Part shown: piece by piece, positions 27,939 to 36,804 of the stretch
Layout of the letters: each line of letters starts with the position of its first letter
Numbering within the stretch: the first letter of the stretch is position 1
Source: Amylibacter sp.
Lineage (GTDB): Bacteria; Pseudomonadota; Alphaproteobacteria; Rhodobacterales; Rhodobacteraceae
Direction of reading: 5' to 3'
DNA: 45,821 nucleotides
Assembly (NCBI GenBank): GCA_021775375.1
Contig: JAJFHY010000254.1
Location: 1-45,821, forward strand
Made by a program: the position numbers and the translations under genes
Notes under the pieces: model-generated
Databases searched by the model: none
The model's input: only the letters and a program-made list of their open reading frames with translations
What the model was told of the DNA's origin: nothing

Positions 27939-30377
27939 ATGAATCCTTCATTTCCCGTAACTGCAAATATTGTCATTATAGGCGGCGGTGCGATAGGCAC
28001 CAGTATTGCTTTTCATCTGGCTCGTGCAGGTATAAAAGACGTTGTTTTGTTGGAGAAATCAAAACTGACCGAAGGGGCCACATGGCATGCGGCAGGTTTG
28101 GTCGGGCAGTTCCGATCACAGCAAAATCTAATGAGCCTGATGAATGACAGTGTAAAACTGTTCGATACTCTGCTTGAGGAAACAGGACAGGACCCCAGCT
28201 GGTGCAAAGTCGGCAGCATGCGTATTGCCAGCAGCCCCGATCGCTGGAAAGAATTGCAAAAATCCTACTCATCAGCACAAGCGGTCGGGTTTGAGATGAA
28301 CATGATGACCCCATCTGAAGCCAAAGAGATTTATCCACTTATGGAGGTGGACGATTTGGTTGGGGCCGCATTCATTCCCGATGACGGGCATATTGACCCT
28401 AACAGTCTGACACAAGCCTATGCCAAAGGCATCCGAAAATATGGCGGACGTATTATCGAGGGTGTGATGGTCAAGGATTTGGTGCGCAAGGGCAATCGAA
28501 TTACCCATGTTGTAACTGATCACGGTAATATCGAGGTTGATACAGTGGTCAATGCAGGTGGCTTATGGGCGCGCCAAGTTGGCTGGATGGCTGGTGTCGA
28601 AATTCCCGCAGGCATTGTGGAGCACCAATATTTGGTGACAGAGAAAACTGATGAAATACCCGCAAACCTACCAGCGTTTCGCGACCCGGACGGCGGCTAT
28701 TATGCCAAACCTGAACCGGGGGCGCTTGCGATAGGTGGTTGGGAGAAAATTACAAAAAAAGTGAACCCGAAGGAGGGTTTCCCTTGGGGTTATGAACGAC
28801 ATCTTTTTGACGCGGATATGGACCGCTTGGAAGAGTTTCTGGAACCTGCGATGCATCGGTTGCCGATTTTGGGCAAGCTGGGCATTCGCACGATCATTAA
28901 CGGTCCTATACCGATCTCGCCTGATGGCGAGCCGATTATGGGGCCAGTGCCCGGGCTTGATAATTTCTTTGCAGCTTGTGCGTTTACGTCCGGTATTGCA
29001 GCGTCCGGTGGTGCGGGCAAGGCAGCTGCAAACTGGATTATACACGGTGACCCCGGATTGGATTTATGGGCATTTGACATTCGTCGGTTTGGTGCTTTGC
29101 ACGCAGGTCAAAAATTTTTGCATGACCGCGCTGTTGAAAGCTATGCTAAATATTATGCCATTCACTGGCCCGGTGAAGAACTGAATTCTGCACGTGGAGT
29201 ACGCCGCAGCCCGTTATATCAGACGTTGAAAACCCAAGGTGCAGTGTTCGGTTCAAAATTCGGCTGGGAACGGCCCAACTGGTTTGCCTATGGCGATGTT
29301 CCACAAGAAGACGTGTTCGGTTGGGATCGTCCAGGTCAAGATTCTACCGTGGGACGTGAACACAAGGCTGCTCGCGAGGGTGTTGTGATGATCGACATGT
29401 CCTCTTTCACAAAGTTTGAAATCAGCGGTCGCGATGCCTGCCGTTTTCTACAATACCTCGCAGTTGCAAATGTTGACAAAAAACCTGGCCATGCAACTTA
29501 TACCCAACTTTGTAATGCACAAGGTGGCATTGAGGCCGATGTTACCATCATTCGCCGATCACAAGACTGCTTTTGGTTGATCACAGGTTCTGGCTTGGGT
29601 GTGCGTGATGGGGACTGGATTACGCGAAATATGCAAAAATTCTGTAGCTCTAGCGGTACTGATGTGCGCCTGCGTGATATTACATCCGGTTACGGTGTGA
29701 TCAATCTGGCGGGACCATTGGCCCGGAAAGTACTGGAAAAAGTCACTGACATTGATGTTGGCAATGACGATTTTGCGTTCATGTCTGCAAAGGATATTCG
29801 CATTGGATATGCACCTGCTGTGGCTTACCGGGTGACTTATATTGGTGAGTTAGGTTGGGAGTTGTATATACCGACAGAATACATGCAATACGTCTATGAA
29901 CTATTGCAGAATGCGGGGCAAGAGTTTGGAATTTCCAATGTTGGCTACCGCGCGGTTGACAGTATGCGGTTGGAAAAACGCTATCTTGCCTGGGGGAGCG
30001 ATATTACGCCGGACTACAATCCGTACGAGGCGGGTTTGCAATTTCTGATCGACTGGCAAAAAGGCGATTTCCTTGGTGCTGATGCGCTCACTACCATCAG
30101 AGACAAAGGTGTAACACGTAAATTGGCATGCCTGACGCTTGAGTATCCCATGACAGTGTTTGGTGGCGAGGCGGTTTTTTCTGGTGGAAAGGCTGTTGCA
30201 CAAACCACCAGCGGCAACTTTGGTTACACGATTGGTAAAAGCCTTGTTCTGGGATATCTGCCAACCGAGTTGATCGGCCAAAACGAATTTGAAGTAGAGG
30301 CTTTTGGCCAAAGGTCAAAGGCCGTCTTAGTAAATGGTGCTGCTTACGACCCCAAAAGGCAAAAGATTCTCTGCTGA
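27939..30377 (+). CDS. FAD-dependent dimethylglycine/sarcosine dehydrogenase-like protein with C-terminal GcvT (THF) domain
   Basis: 'NIVIIGGGAIGTSIAFHLARAGIKDVVLLEKSKLTEGATWHAAGLVGQ' DAO domain; 'GELGWELYIPTEYMQYVYELLQNAG' and 'YRAVDSMRLEKRYLAWGSDITPDYNPYEAGL' GcvT domain; 812 aa. Confidence 0.88.
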   Translation: MNPSFPVTANIVIIGGGAIGTSIAFHLARAGIKDVVLLEKSKLTEGATWHAAGLVGQFRSQQNLMSLMNDSVKLFDTLLEETGQDPSWCKVGSMRIASSPDRWKELQKSYSSAQAVGFEMNMMTPSEAKEIYPLMEVDDLVGAAFIPDDGHIDPNSLTQAYAKGIRKYGGRIIEGVMVKDLVRKGNRITHVVTDHGNIEVDTVVNAGGLWARQVGWMAGVEIPAGIVEHQYLVTEKTDEIPANLPAFRDPDGGYYAKPEPGALAIGGWEKITKKVNPKEGFPWGYERHLFDADMDRLEEFLEPAMHRLPILGKLGIRTIINGPIPISPDGEPIMGPVPGLDNFFAACAFTSGIAASGGAGKAAANWIIHGDPGLDLWAFDIRRFGALHAGQKFLHDRAVESYAKYYAIHWPGEELNSARGVRRSPLYQTLKTQGAVFGSKFGWERPNWFAYGDVPQEDVFGWDRPGQDSTVGREHKAAREGVVMIDMSSFTKFEISGRDACRFLQYLAVANVDKKPGHATYTQLCNAQGGIEADVTIIRRSQDCFWLITGSGLGVRDGDWITRNMQKFCSSSGTDVRLRDITSGYGVINLAGPLARKVLEKVTDIDVGNDDFAFMSAKDIRIGYAPAVAYRVTYIGELGWELYIPTEYMQYVYELLQNAGQEFGISNVGYRAVDSMRLEKRYLAWGSDITPDYNPYEAGLQFLIDWQKGDFLGADALTTIRDKGVTRKLACLTLEYPMTVFGGEAVFSGGKAVAQTTSGNFGYTIGKSLVLGYLPTELIGQNEFEVEAFGQRSKAVLVNGAAYDPKRQKILC

Positions 30378-30465
30378 GGGTAGAAAAGGTGGTGCTGTCA
30401 GACGCTTTTGCCGTCGTTGCGGGTGCGCCATCGTCCAGATACCACTGCCAAATTGAGTATGGTCG

Positions 30466-31686
30466 CTATTGATCGACCCGCTTCAATTGGTTTTCTCCCA
30501 CTATGTCACCTTCAGATATAAGCGCCTCGGCTTCCTCTTTGGAGTAACCAATTTCAAGAAGCACATCCAGCGTATGTTGGCCGAGCAATGGAGCCGGAGA
30601 ATGAATGCCACCGGGGGTTTCTGAAAATTTCACTGGCAGGCCAATCGTTTGAACCTTCCCTGCAATAGGGTGTTCAATTTCCGGCACCATTTCACGCGCA
30701 ATCGTCTGAGGATCATTATGCATATCGGTGATCGAGAGTACCGGTCCAGATGGCAATCCACCTTCGTCAAAGATTGCTAACCACTCATGTGATGGGCGTT
30801 TACACATTATTGCATTGAGTTCGGTTTCCAATTCATGTCGGCGCATGATGCGATCTGAATTAGCGGCAAATCTAGTATCATAACGCAACTCTGGTGCACC
30901 AATCAAATCCACAAATTTCTCCCAGTTTTTCTGATTGGCGGCCCCAATGTTGATCCATCCATCCAAAGTTTGAAAGGCCTGATAAGGAGCATTCAGCGGA
31001 TGGGCTGATCCCATTGCTTCTGGTGACACGCCCGTTGCAAATGCGATCGCGGATTGCCAGTAGGTATGAACGATAGCAGCTTCGAACAGGGACGTATCGA
31101 CCTTTTGCCCCTCACCTGTTTTCAATTTATGAACATAGGCGGCGACTACTCCCATCGCGCTAAGTATCCCTGCGGTTATATCGGATATTGGCGCACCAAC
31201 CTTGACAGGTTGGCGACCCGGTGCCTCTCCGGTAATTGACATCAGGCCGGACATCCCTTGAGCAATCAAATCAAATCCGCCACGCTCTGCATAAGGACCT
31301 GTTCGGCCAAACCCGGATATCTCTGCATAGATTAGACCCGGGTTAATTTTTTTCAGTTCCTCGTAACCAAGGCCCAGTTTTTCCATTGTGCCCATGCGGT
31401 AGTTTTCCAATAATACATCCGCATCCTTAATAAGGCGGCGCAATGCTTCCTTGCCGCCTTCTGACTTTAGATCAAGCACAACACCGCGTTTGTTGCGGTT
31501 CATCATCATGTATGCAGCACTTTCACCATTAATGTCCGGTGGGACAAAACGGCGAGAGTCATCACCGTTAGCCTTCTCGACCTTCACCACGTCAGCGCCC
31601 ATATCCGCTAACATCAAGCCGCACACAGGGCCTGCCATAATATGTGACAATTCGATTACCCGGCATCCTGCAAGTGGGCCTCTCAT
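30466..31686 (-). CDS. CaiB/BaiF-type class III CoA-transferase
   Basis: 'MRGPLAGCRVIELSHIMAGPVCGLMLADMGADVVKVEK', 'MNRNKRGVVLDLKSEGGKEAL'; start trimmed from 31755. Confidence 0.92.
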   Translation of the reverse strand: MRGPLAGCRVIELSHIMAGPVCGLMLADMGADVVKVEKANGDDSRRFVPPDINGESAAYMMMNRNKRGVVLDLKSEGGKEALRRLIKDADVLLENYRMGTMEKLGLGYEELKKINPGLIYAEISGFGRTGPYAERGGFDLIAQGMSGLMSITGEAPGRQPVKVGAPISDITAGILSAMGVVAAYVHKLKTGEGQKVDTSLFEAAIVHTYWQSAIAFATGVSPEAMGSAHPLNAPYQAFQTLDGWINIGAANQKNWEKFVDLIGAPELRYDTRFAANSDRIMRRHELETELNAIMCKRPSHEWLAIFDEGGLPSGPVLSITDMHNDPQTIAREMVPEIEHPIAGKVQTIGLPVKFSETPGGIHSPAPLLGQHTLDVLLEIGYSKEEAEALISEGDIVGENQLKRVDQ

Positions 31687-31687
31687 A

Positions 31688-32464
31688 CTAACGTCCCTTC
31701 CACTCAGGTTTGCGTTTACCGAAAAAAGCTTCAATTCCTTCTTTGAAATCCTCACTCATATAGCAGTCGACCACAAGATCCGTTCCTTCTGCCGTTGGCC
31801 CGTCGACACGTAAGCGCCGCAACGCCTCTTTGGTTGCCCGCAATGTAAGGGGTGCATGACCAGACAATAGGTTCGCTAGCTCTTCCGCACGTGCCCGACA
31901 GGCAGTTGCATCAGGTAGCACTTCGCTCACCAGGCCAATCTGCAGTGCCTCTTCAGCTTCGACCAAACGTGCAGTGAAGATAATCTCGCGAACACGTCCC
32001 TGCCCCAATAGAGCAGACATTCGGTTAAGATTTCCAGTCGAAAGACAGTTTCCGAGTGTACGCGCAATGGGGAAACCAAACCGCATACGTTGATCACATA
32101 TTCTAAGATCGCAAGCCGCAGCAATGGCTGCTCCACCTCCGGTACAAGCACCGGTAATTGCAGCGATGGTCGGAACCTCGCATTGCTCGATTTTCTGCAA
32201 TACCTCATCCATCGTCGCTTCATAATCAATGGAATGTTGCGGAGTGGAGAAGCTTCTGAACTGATCCATGTCCGTACCGGCAGCAAACGCTTTATCACCC
32301 GCTCCGGCTATAATGACAGACTTGATATTACCACCCAACCTGATCTCGCTACATATGCGTGCGGTTTCTTCATACATACCAAATGTCAGCGCATTTCGGG
32401 CCTCAGGTCTGTTCAGGGTTATATGTGCAGTATTATCCCGAACATCATAAAGTATCTCTGGCAA
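31688..32464 (-). CDS. Enoyl-CoA hydratase/isomerase family protein
   Basis: 'ITLNRPEARNALTFGM', 'AFAAGTDMDQF', 'AAITGACTGGGAAIAAACDLRIC'. Confidence 0.9.
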   Translation of the reverse strand: MPEILYDVRDNTAHITLNRPEARNALTFGMYEETARICSEIRLGGNIKSVIIAGAGDKAFAAGTDMDQFRSFSTPQHSIDYEATMDEVLQKIEQCEVPTIAAITGACTGGGAAIAAACDLRICDQRMRFGFPIARTLGNCLSTGNLNRMSALLGQGRVREIIFTARLVEAEEALQIGLVSEVLPDATACRARAEELANLLSGHAPLTLRATKEALRRLRVDGPTAEGTDLVVDCYMSEDFKEGIEAFFGKRKPEWKGR

Positions 32465-32485
32465 ATCCGACTCCTTTTTTACGTC

Positions 32486-33766
32486 TTAGCGGTAAAAGTA
32501 TTCGACAAGGAAAAGTGGCACACTTGGGACATAGGTACATAGCATTAAAACTGCAAAGAGCACTGCTACAAAATAGACATTGATCTTCGAAACTTCCCAA
32601 ATATTTGCACGCGCCACTGCACAGGACGTGATAAGCACACTTGCGACAGGTGGGGTTTGCTGCCCAATTGCCAGGTTAAGTGTAACGACCAGACCGAAAT
32701 GCACAGGATCAATCCCTGCCGCCTGAATAAGCGGAATAACGATTGGAACCACAAGAATAATCGCCGCTGCCGAATGCAGGAAAAAACCGATTATCAAAAA
32801 CAAAAAGTTCAGGATCAATAGAATAAGCCACTTGTTGCTGGTAATTTCGATAATTTTTGCGGCCAGTTCCTGAGGTACTTGTGCACGTGTCAGGAAGCCA
32901 CCCATTACAACAGAAGCGGCAACAAGCAACATGACGACGGCTGTCTGCATCCCGCCGTCTAACATAGCGCGTTTCAAATGTGCAAAATTCATTTGATTGT
33001 ACCAAAGGCCCACAACACAGGCTGCGATCACGGCAAGACCTGCGGCTTCTGTTGCCGTAACAAACCCACCAAAGATCCCACCCAGTATAATCACCGGCAA
33101 AGTGAAGGCAGGGAGCGCATCAATAAACGTGGCGCTAAGGCGCTTCCTGTTAAATGCTTCCTCTACAGGCAAATTGTATTTCCGTGCAAAGCCGTAAGCT
33201 ACGGCCATCAACCCAAATGCGCCCAATAGACCGGGAACAATTCCCGCCACAAACAATTGCTCAACGGATGTATTGGCAGAGGTAGCATAAAGGATCATCG
33301 GAATTGAAGGTGGGATGATTATTGCAAGGGATGCCGACGATGACGTAACGGCGGCTGCAAATGGTGCGCTATAGCCGCGTTTTTTCATTTGCGGAATTAG
33401 AATGGACCCCATTGCGGCAACATCTGCAACAGCGGAACCGGATATCTCGGCAAAAAACAGGGAAACACCAATATTCACCATTGCCAGGCCGCCCCGAACA
33501 AACCCGATAATAGCCGATACGAAATTGATCAATCGGTCTGTAACGCCGCCGGCATTCATAATTGCACCGGCAAGCACAAACATGGGGATAGCAATCAAGG
33601 AAAACTTCGTCGAACCATCATACATATCAAGTGCAACGCTAACGATACTACCCATACCTTCGGTCGCGAGAAGACCCAGAACCGCTGCAACAGCAAGCGC
33701 AACGGCAATCGGCACATTGATGCAAATCATAACAATAAGAGCAAGAAATATAAGAAATATCAGCAT
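32486..33766 (-). CDS. TRAP transporter large permease (DctM family)
   Basis: 426 aa multi-TM, 'AEISGSAVADVAAMGSILIPQMKKRGY', 'PPSIPMILYA'. Confidence 0.93.
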   Translation of the reverse strand: MLIFLIFLALIVMICINVPIAVALAVAAVLGLLATEGMGSIVSVALDMYDGSTKFSLIAIPMFVLAGAIMNAGGVTDRLINFVSAIIGFVRGGLAMVNIGVSLFFAEISGSAVADVAAMGSILIPQMKKRGYSAPFAAAVTSSSASLAIIIPPSIPMILYATSANTSVEQLFVAGIVPGLLGAFGLMAVAYGFARKYNLPVEEAFNRKRLSATFIDALPAFTLPVIILGGIFGGFVTATEAAGLAVIAACVVGLWYNQMNFAHLKRAMLDGGMQTAVVMLLVAASVVMGGFLTRAQVPQELAAKIIEITSNKWLILLILNFLFLIIGFFLHSAAAIILVVPIVIPLIQAAGIDPVHFGLVVTLNLAIGQQTPPVASVLITSCAVARANIWEVSKINVYFVAVLFAVLMLCTYVPSVPLFLVEYFYR

Positions 33767-33769
33767 AAT

Positions 33770-34375
33770 TTAGCTTTGCCCCGCAGGTTTAGGATTGTCT
33801 TCATGGCCAAGCGCACCGGCATTTCTTAATTCTGCCTCGACCTCTTGCTCAATTTCCGCATGTTCAAGTGAAACCCCGCTTGCTGTCTGTTTCCAGTACC
33901 CGGGTAGGCTTAATAATTCACACAAAACAAACAACATGCCACCAACCGGAATGATTGATTGGGTCAGTTGAATAGGCACCCAAGTCAAAGATACCAGCAT
34001 CTCGCCTTCCAATACTTCCAGAACCTGAAACCCGGTCCAGGCAAGGATAACAAAAAAGCCTACAACAACAATTTCGGCAACGACAACGGCCATCATTCGC
34101 ACGCCCTTGGGCAAAGAGAGCAATACACTGTCAAAACCGATGTGCCGGCGTTTGAGCGCCGCAAGCCCTGCCCCATAATATGTCACCCACGACAGCAAAA
34201 CAGCTGCGACTTCGTCGTACCAAGATAGAGAATTACCGAAAATACGGAATAAAACCGCGACAATAACAACTGTGGTCAGAAAGACCATCAACGCAATGAC
34301 GATCCATTCCAATAATGTTTCAAGATAACGGCTAAAAGACGACAGCATTACTTCTCCGACCCACATTGTAGGCAA
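33770..34375 (-). CDS. TRAP transporter small permease (DctQ family)
   Basis: About 200 aa with 4 TM-like helices, 'RIFGNSLSWYDEVAAVLLSWVTYYGAGLAALKRRHIGFD'. Confidence 0.9.
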   Translation of the reverse strand: MPTMWVGEVMLSSFSRYLETLLEWIVIALMVFLTTVVIVAVLFRIFGNSLSWYDEVAAVLLSWVTYYGAGLAALKRRHIGFDSVLLSLPKGVRMMAVVVAEIVVVGFFVILAWTGFQVLEVLEGEMLVSLTWVPIQLTQSIIPVGGMLFVLCELLSLPGYWKQTASGVSLEHAEIEQEVEAELRNAGALGHEDNPKPAGQS

Positions 34376-34381
34376 AACGAC

Positions 34382-34452
34382 AGACTGTTATGAGCAGTCT
34401 TTGAATTATTGGTTTTGGGAACGCGGCAGGCACATTAAAGTTCCCGCCGCGT
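34382..34452 (-). other. Two tandem hairpins between dctP-type and dctQ-type genes
   Basis: 34421-34452: ACGCGGCAGGCAC-ATTAAA-GTTCCCGCCGCGT, 11 of 13 pairs on + (12 of 13 counting G-U on the minus transcript). 34382-34400: AGACTG-N7-CAGTCT. Confidence 0.7.
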
Positions 34453-34462
34453 AAATCTTAAT

Positions 34463-35443
34463 TTAAGAACCGTCAGCCAGGTTTTGAACTTTTTCAATAA
34501 GCTCTTTGCCACCTGGAACAGATGATGCAAACTCATCATAAATAGGCTTTGAGGCTTCAATGAACGCAGCATTATCGGCATTGTTCACTTCGACACCGGC
34601 CGCCTTGATCACGTCAAGCAGCTCGACTTCAAGACGCGCTGCAGTTTCATAGACGAATGCCTGTGAATCAGTTGCACATTTTTCAAGGCCGGACTGAACA
34701 TCTGCAGGAAGTTTTGCAAATTCCTTGTCGGATACCAGAACATAACCGGGCGTATAAACATGTCCGGTTATTGAAAGGTACTTCTGTACTTCTTGGAATT
34801 TGGCAGATGCGATCTGCGCATAAGGGTTTTCTTGCCCGTCAATCACGCCGGTTTGCAAAGCTGTAAACACTTCGGAAAACGCCATTGGAGTAGGGTTCGC
34901 GCCGTAAAGTTTGAACATCTTAACACGCCATGCGCCTTTTGGTGTACGAAGCTTCACGCCCGCCAGATCAGCAGGTTTTACAATGGGTCGTTTATTGTTT
35001 GTAATATGGCGGAAACCGTTTTCGAAATACCCCAAAATTCGGTAGCCTTTTGATTGGGCTGCTTTTTGGAATGTGTCGCCAAGCTCTGCCTGAACACGTT
35101 TCATGTGCTCGCGATCTTTGATGATATACGGCATTTCGAACACACCGAATTCATCGGCCACCGAAGACATCACTGATGATGGAAGCGAGAAGTTAATCTG
35201 TCCCAATTTCAGCTTTTGCAACAGCTCTTTGTCCTTACCCAACTGAGAAGAACCAAAGGTTTGCACCTCTGCTTTGCCTGCTAGTGCTGCGTTGGAGCAT
35301 TTTGCAAACTCGTTTACACTTGCTTCAAATAGTGATCCCGGCTTACCGACATGGCCAAATTTTAGTACAAGCGCTTCTGCACTTGCCTGTGTCGCCATAA
35401 GCATTAACGCCGCTGTGCATATTAGTTTTGATTTCAGTCTCAT
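34463..35443 (-). CDS. TRAP transporter substrate-binding protein (DctP family)
   Basis: Signal peptide; 'LRTPKGAWRVKMFKLYGANPTPMAFSEVFTALQTGVIDGQENPYAQI' DctP signature. Confidence 0.93.
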   Translation of the reverse strand: MRLKSKLICTAALMLMATQASAEALVLKFGHVGKPGSLFEASVNEFAKCSNAALAGKAEVQTFGSSQLGKDKELLQKLKLGQINFSLPSSVMSSVADEFGVFEMPYIIKDREHMKRVQAELGDTFQKAAQSKGYRILGYFENGFRHITNNKRPIVKPADLAGVKLRTPKGAWRVKMFKLYGANPTPMAFSEVFTALQTGVIDGQENPYAQIASAKFQEVQKYLSITGHVYTPGYVLVSDKEFAKLPADVQSGLEKCATDSQAFVYETAARLEVELLDVIKAAGVEVNNADNAAFIEASKPIYDEFASSVPGGKELIEKVQNLADGS

Positions 35444-35487
35444 GATAATTCTCCTCCCAGATGAATTAGGTTAAACCGCCTATTTTC

Positions 35488-36675
35488 TTATTCTGCAGCC
35501 ATTGATGTGGCTTTAGAATTCTTCAAATTCTCCAATGCAGCCATCACGCCTCCTGCCTGATGCGGCACATTTGCTTGTCCCAACCCCATTTCAATGCCAG
35601 AAAGTGTTGCCATCAACATAAGGTCATTAAAATCTCCTAGGTGTCCAATTCGAAACACCTTATCTGCCACTTTTGACAGACCATTTCCTAATGAAATATC
35701 GTAATGCTTTAGAGTGGTCGCCCGAAACCCATCGGCACTCTGACTCTCCGGCATCAGAACCGCAGTAAGAACCCCGCTTTCCTGACCTTGTTGTGTACAC
35801 AAAACCTCCAGGCCCCATGCTTTAACGGCCGCACGTGTGGCTTGGCCATGGCGCGCATGACGGGCGTAGACATTATCAAGCCCTTCTTCATGCAGCATAT
35901 CTATTGCTTCGTTTAGGCCGTAGAGCATATTAGTTGCCGGCGTATAAGGAAAATACCCTGTCTTGTTTGGCCCGATCATGTCGGCCCAATCCCAATAACT
36001 ACGCTGTAATTTTGCTGTCTTATTCACTGTCAATGCTTTTTCACTTACCGCATTGAAAGACAGACCGGGCGGTAGCATCAATCCCTTTTGTGAGCCGGAA
36101 ATCGTGACATCCACACCCCACTCGTCGTGGCGGTAATCGATCGAGGCAAGACCAGAGATCGTATCCACCATCAAAAGCGCTGGATGGTTAGCGTTATCAA
36201 GCGCTTTTCTGACTGCCGCAATGGAAGAAACTGAACCCGTAGACGTTTCATTGTGAACAACACAAACGGCCTTTATCTCATGATTTTTATCTTCAGCCAG
36301 ATAAGTTTCGATTTTATCGGGATCTGCCCCACCACGCCAGTTACCTTCAATAAATTCTGGGTTTAAACCGATACGCTTGGCTAAGCTTTTCCATAATGTT
36401 GCAAAATGCCCTGTCTCGAACATCAAAACCCGATCGCCCGGGGAAAGTACATTTACGAGAGCAGCTTCCCATGCACCGGTTCCGGAAGCAGGATAAATAA
36501 AGACATTGCTCTTGGTTTTGAAAATCGTCTTGATACCATCCAGCGCTTTGCCACCAACTTTGGCAAAGTCAGGGCCGCGATGATCTATCGTTTGTGACGA
36601 AATCGCCCGCAAAATGCGATCAGGTACAGCACTGGGGCCTGGTATTTGCAAAAAATGACGTCCAGCCTGTCTCAT
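35488..36675 (-). CDS. Class V aminotransferase, serine/aspartate-glyoxylate aminotransferase-like
   Basis: 'IPGPSAVPDRILRAIS...DHRGPDF', 'VVHNETSTGSVSSI', 'LMVDTISGLASIDYRHDEWGVDVTISGSQKGLMLPPGL' (PLP Lys). Confidence 0.88.
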   Translation of the reverse strand: MRQAGRHFLQIPGPSAVPDRILRAISSQTIDHRGPDFAKVGGKALDGIKTIFKTKSNVFIYPASGTGAWEAALVNVLSPGDRVLMFETGHFATLWKSLAKRIGLNPEFIEGNWRGGADPDKIETYLAEDKNHEIKAVCVVHNETSTGSVSSIAAVRKALDNANHPALLMVDTISGLASIDYRHDEWGVDVTISGSQKGLMLPPGLSFNAVSEKALTVNKTAKLQRSYWDWADMIGPNKTGYFPYTPATNMLYGLNEAIDMLHEEGLDNVYARHARHGQATRAAVKAWGLEVLCTQQGQESGVLTAVLMPESQSADGFRATTLKHYDISLGNGLSKVADKVFRIGHLGDFNDLMLMATLSGIEMGLGQANVPHQAGGVMAALENLKNSKATSMAAE

Positions 36676-36758
36676 TTAAAAATCCCGTGAATTAAGTTTA
36701 TTGCAGCGGTTGAGCATAACAGAAATCAGTTGCATCCTGATTGTCTATTATGCATATA

Positions 36759-36778
36759 TAATTATGAATTCATAATTA
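36759..36778. promoter_or_regulatory. 20-bp perfect palindrome TAATTATGAATTCATAATTA in divergent promoter region
   Basis: Perfect inverted repeat read directly, between divergently oriented aminotransferase (start 36675) and FAD/Fe-S dehydrogenase (start 36805). Confidence 0.6.
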
Positions 36779-36804
36779 CGTCAAGCTATATTTAGGGATC
36801 AAAA

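Noticed and set aside
32090-32542. 150-aa plus-strand ORF antisense to the enoyl-CoA hydratase
   Set aside because: Antisense to a gene with clear crotonase motifs; no supporting features.
35488-36675. BhcA of the beta-hydroxyaspartate cycle
   Set aside because: The aminotransferase resembles serine/aspartate-glyoxylate aminotransferases, but no BhcB, BhcC or BhcD genes are adjacent, so the cycle assignment is not supported here.
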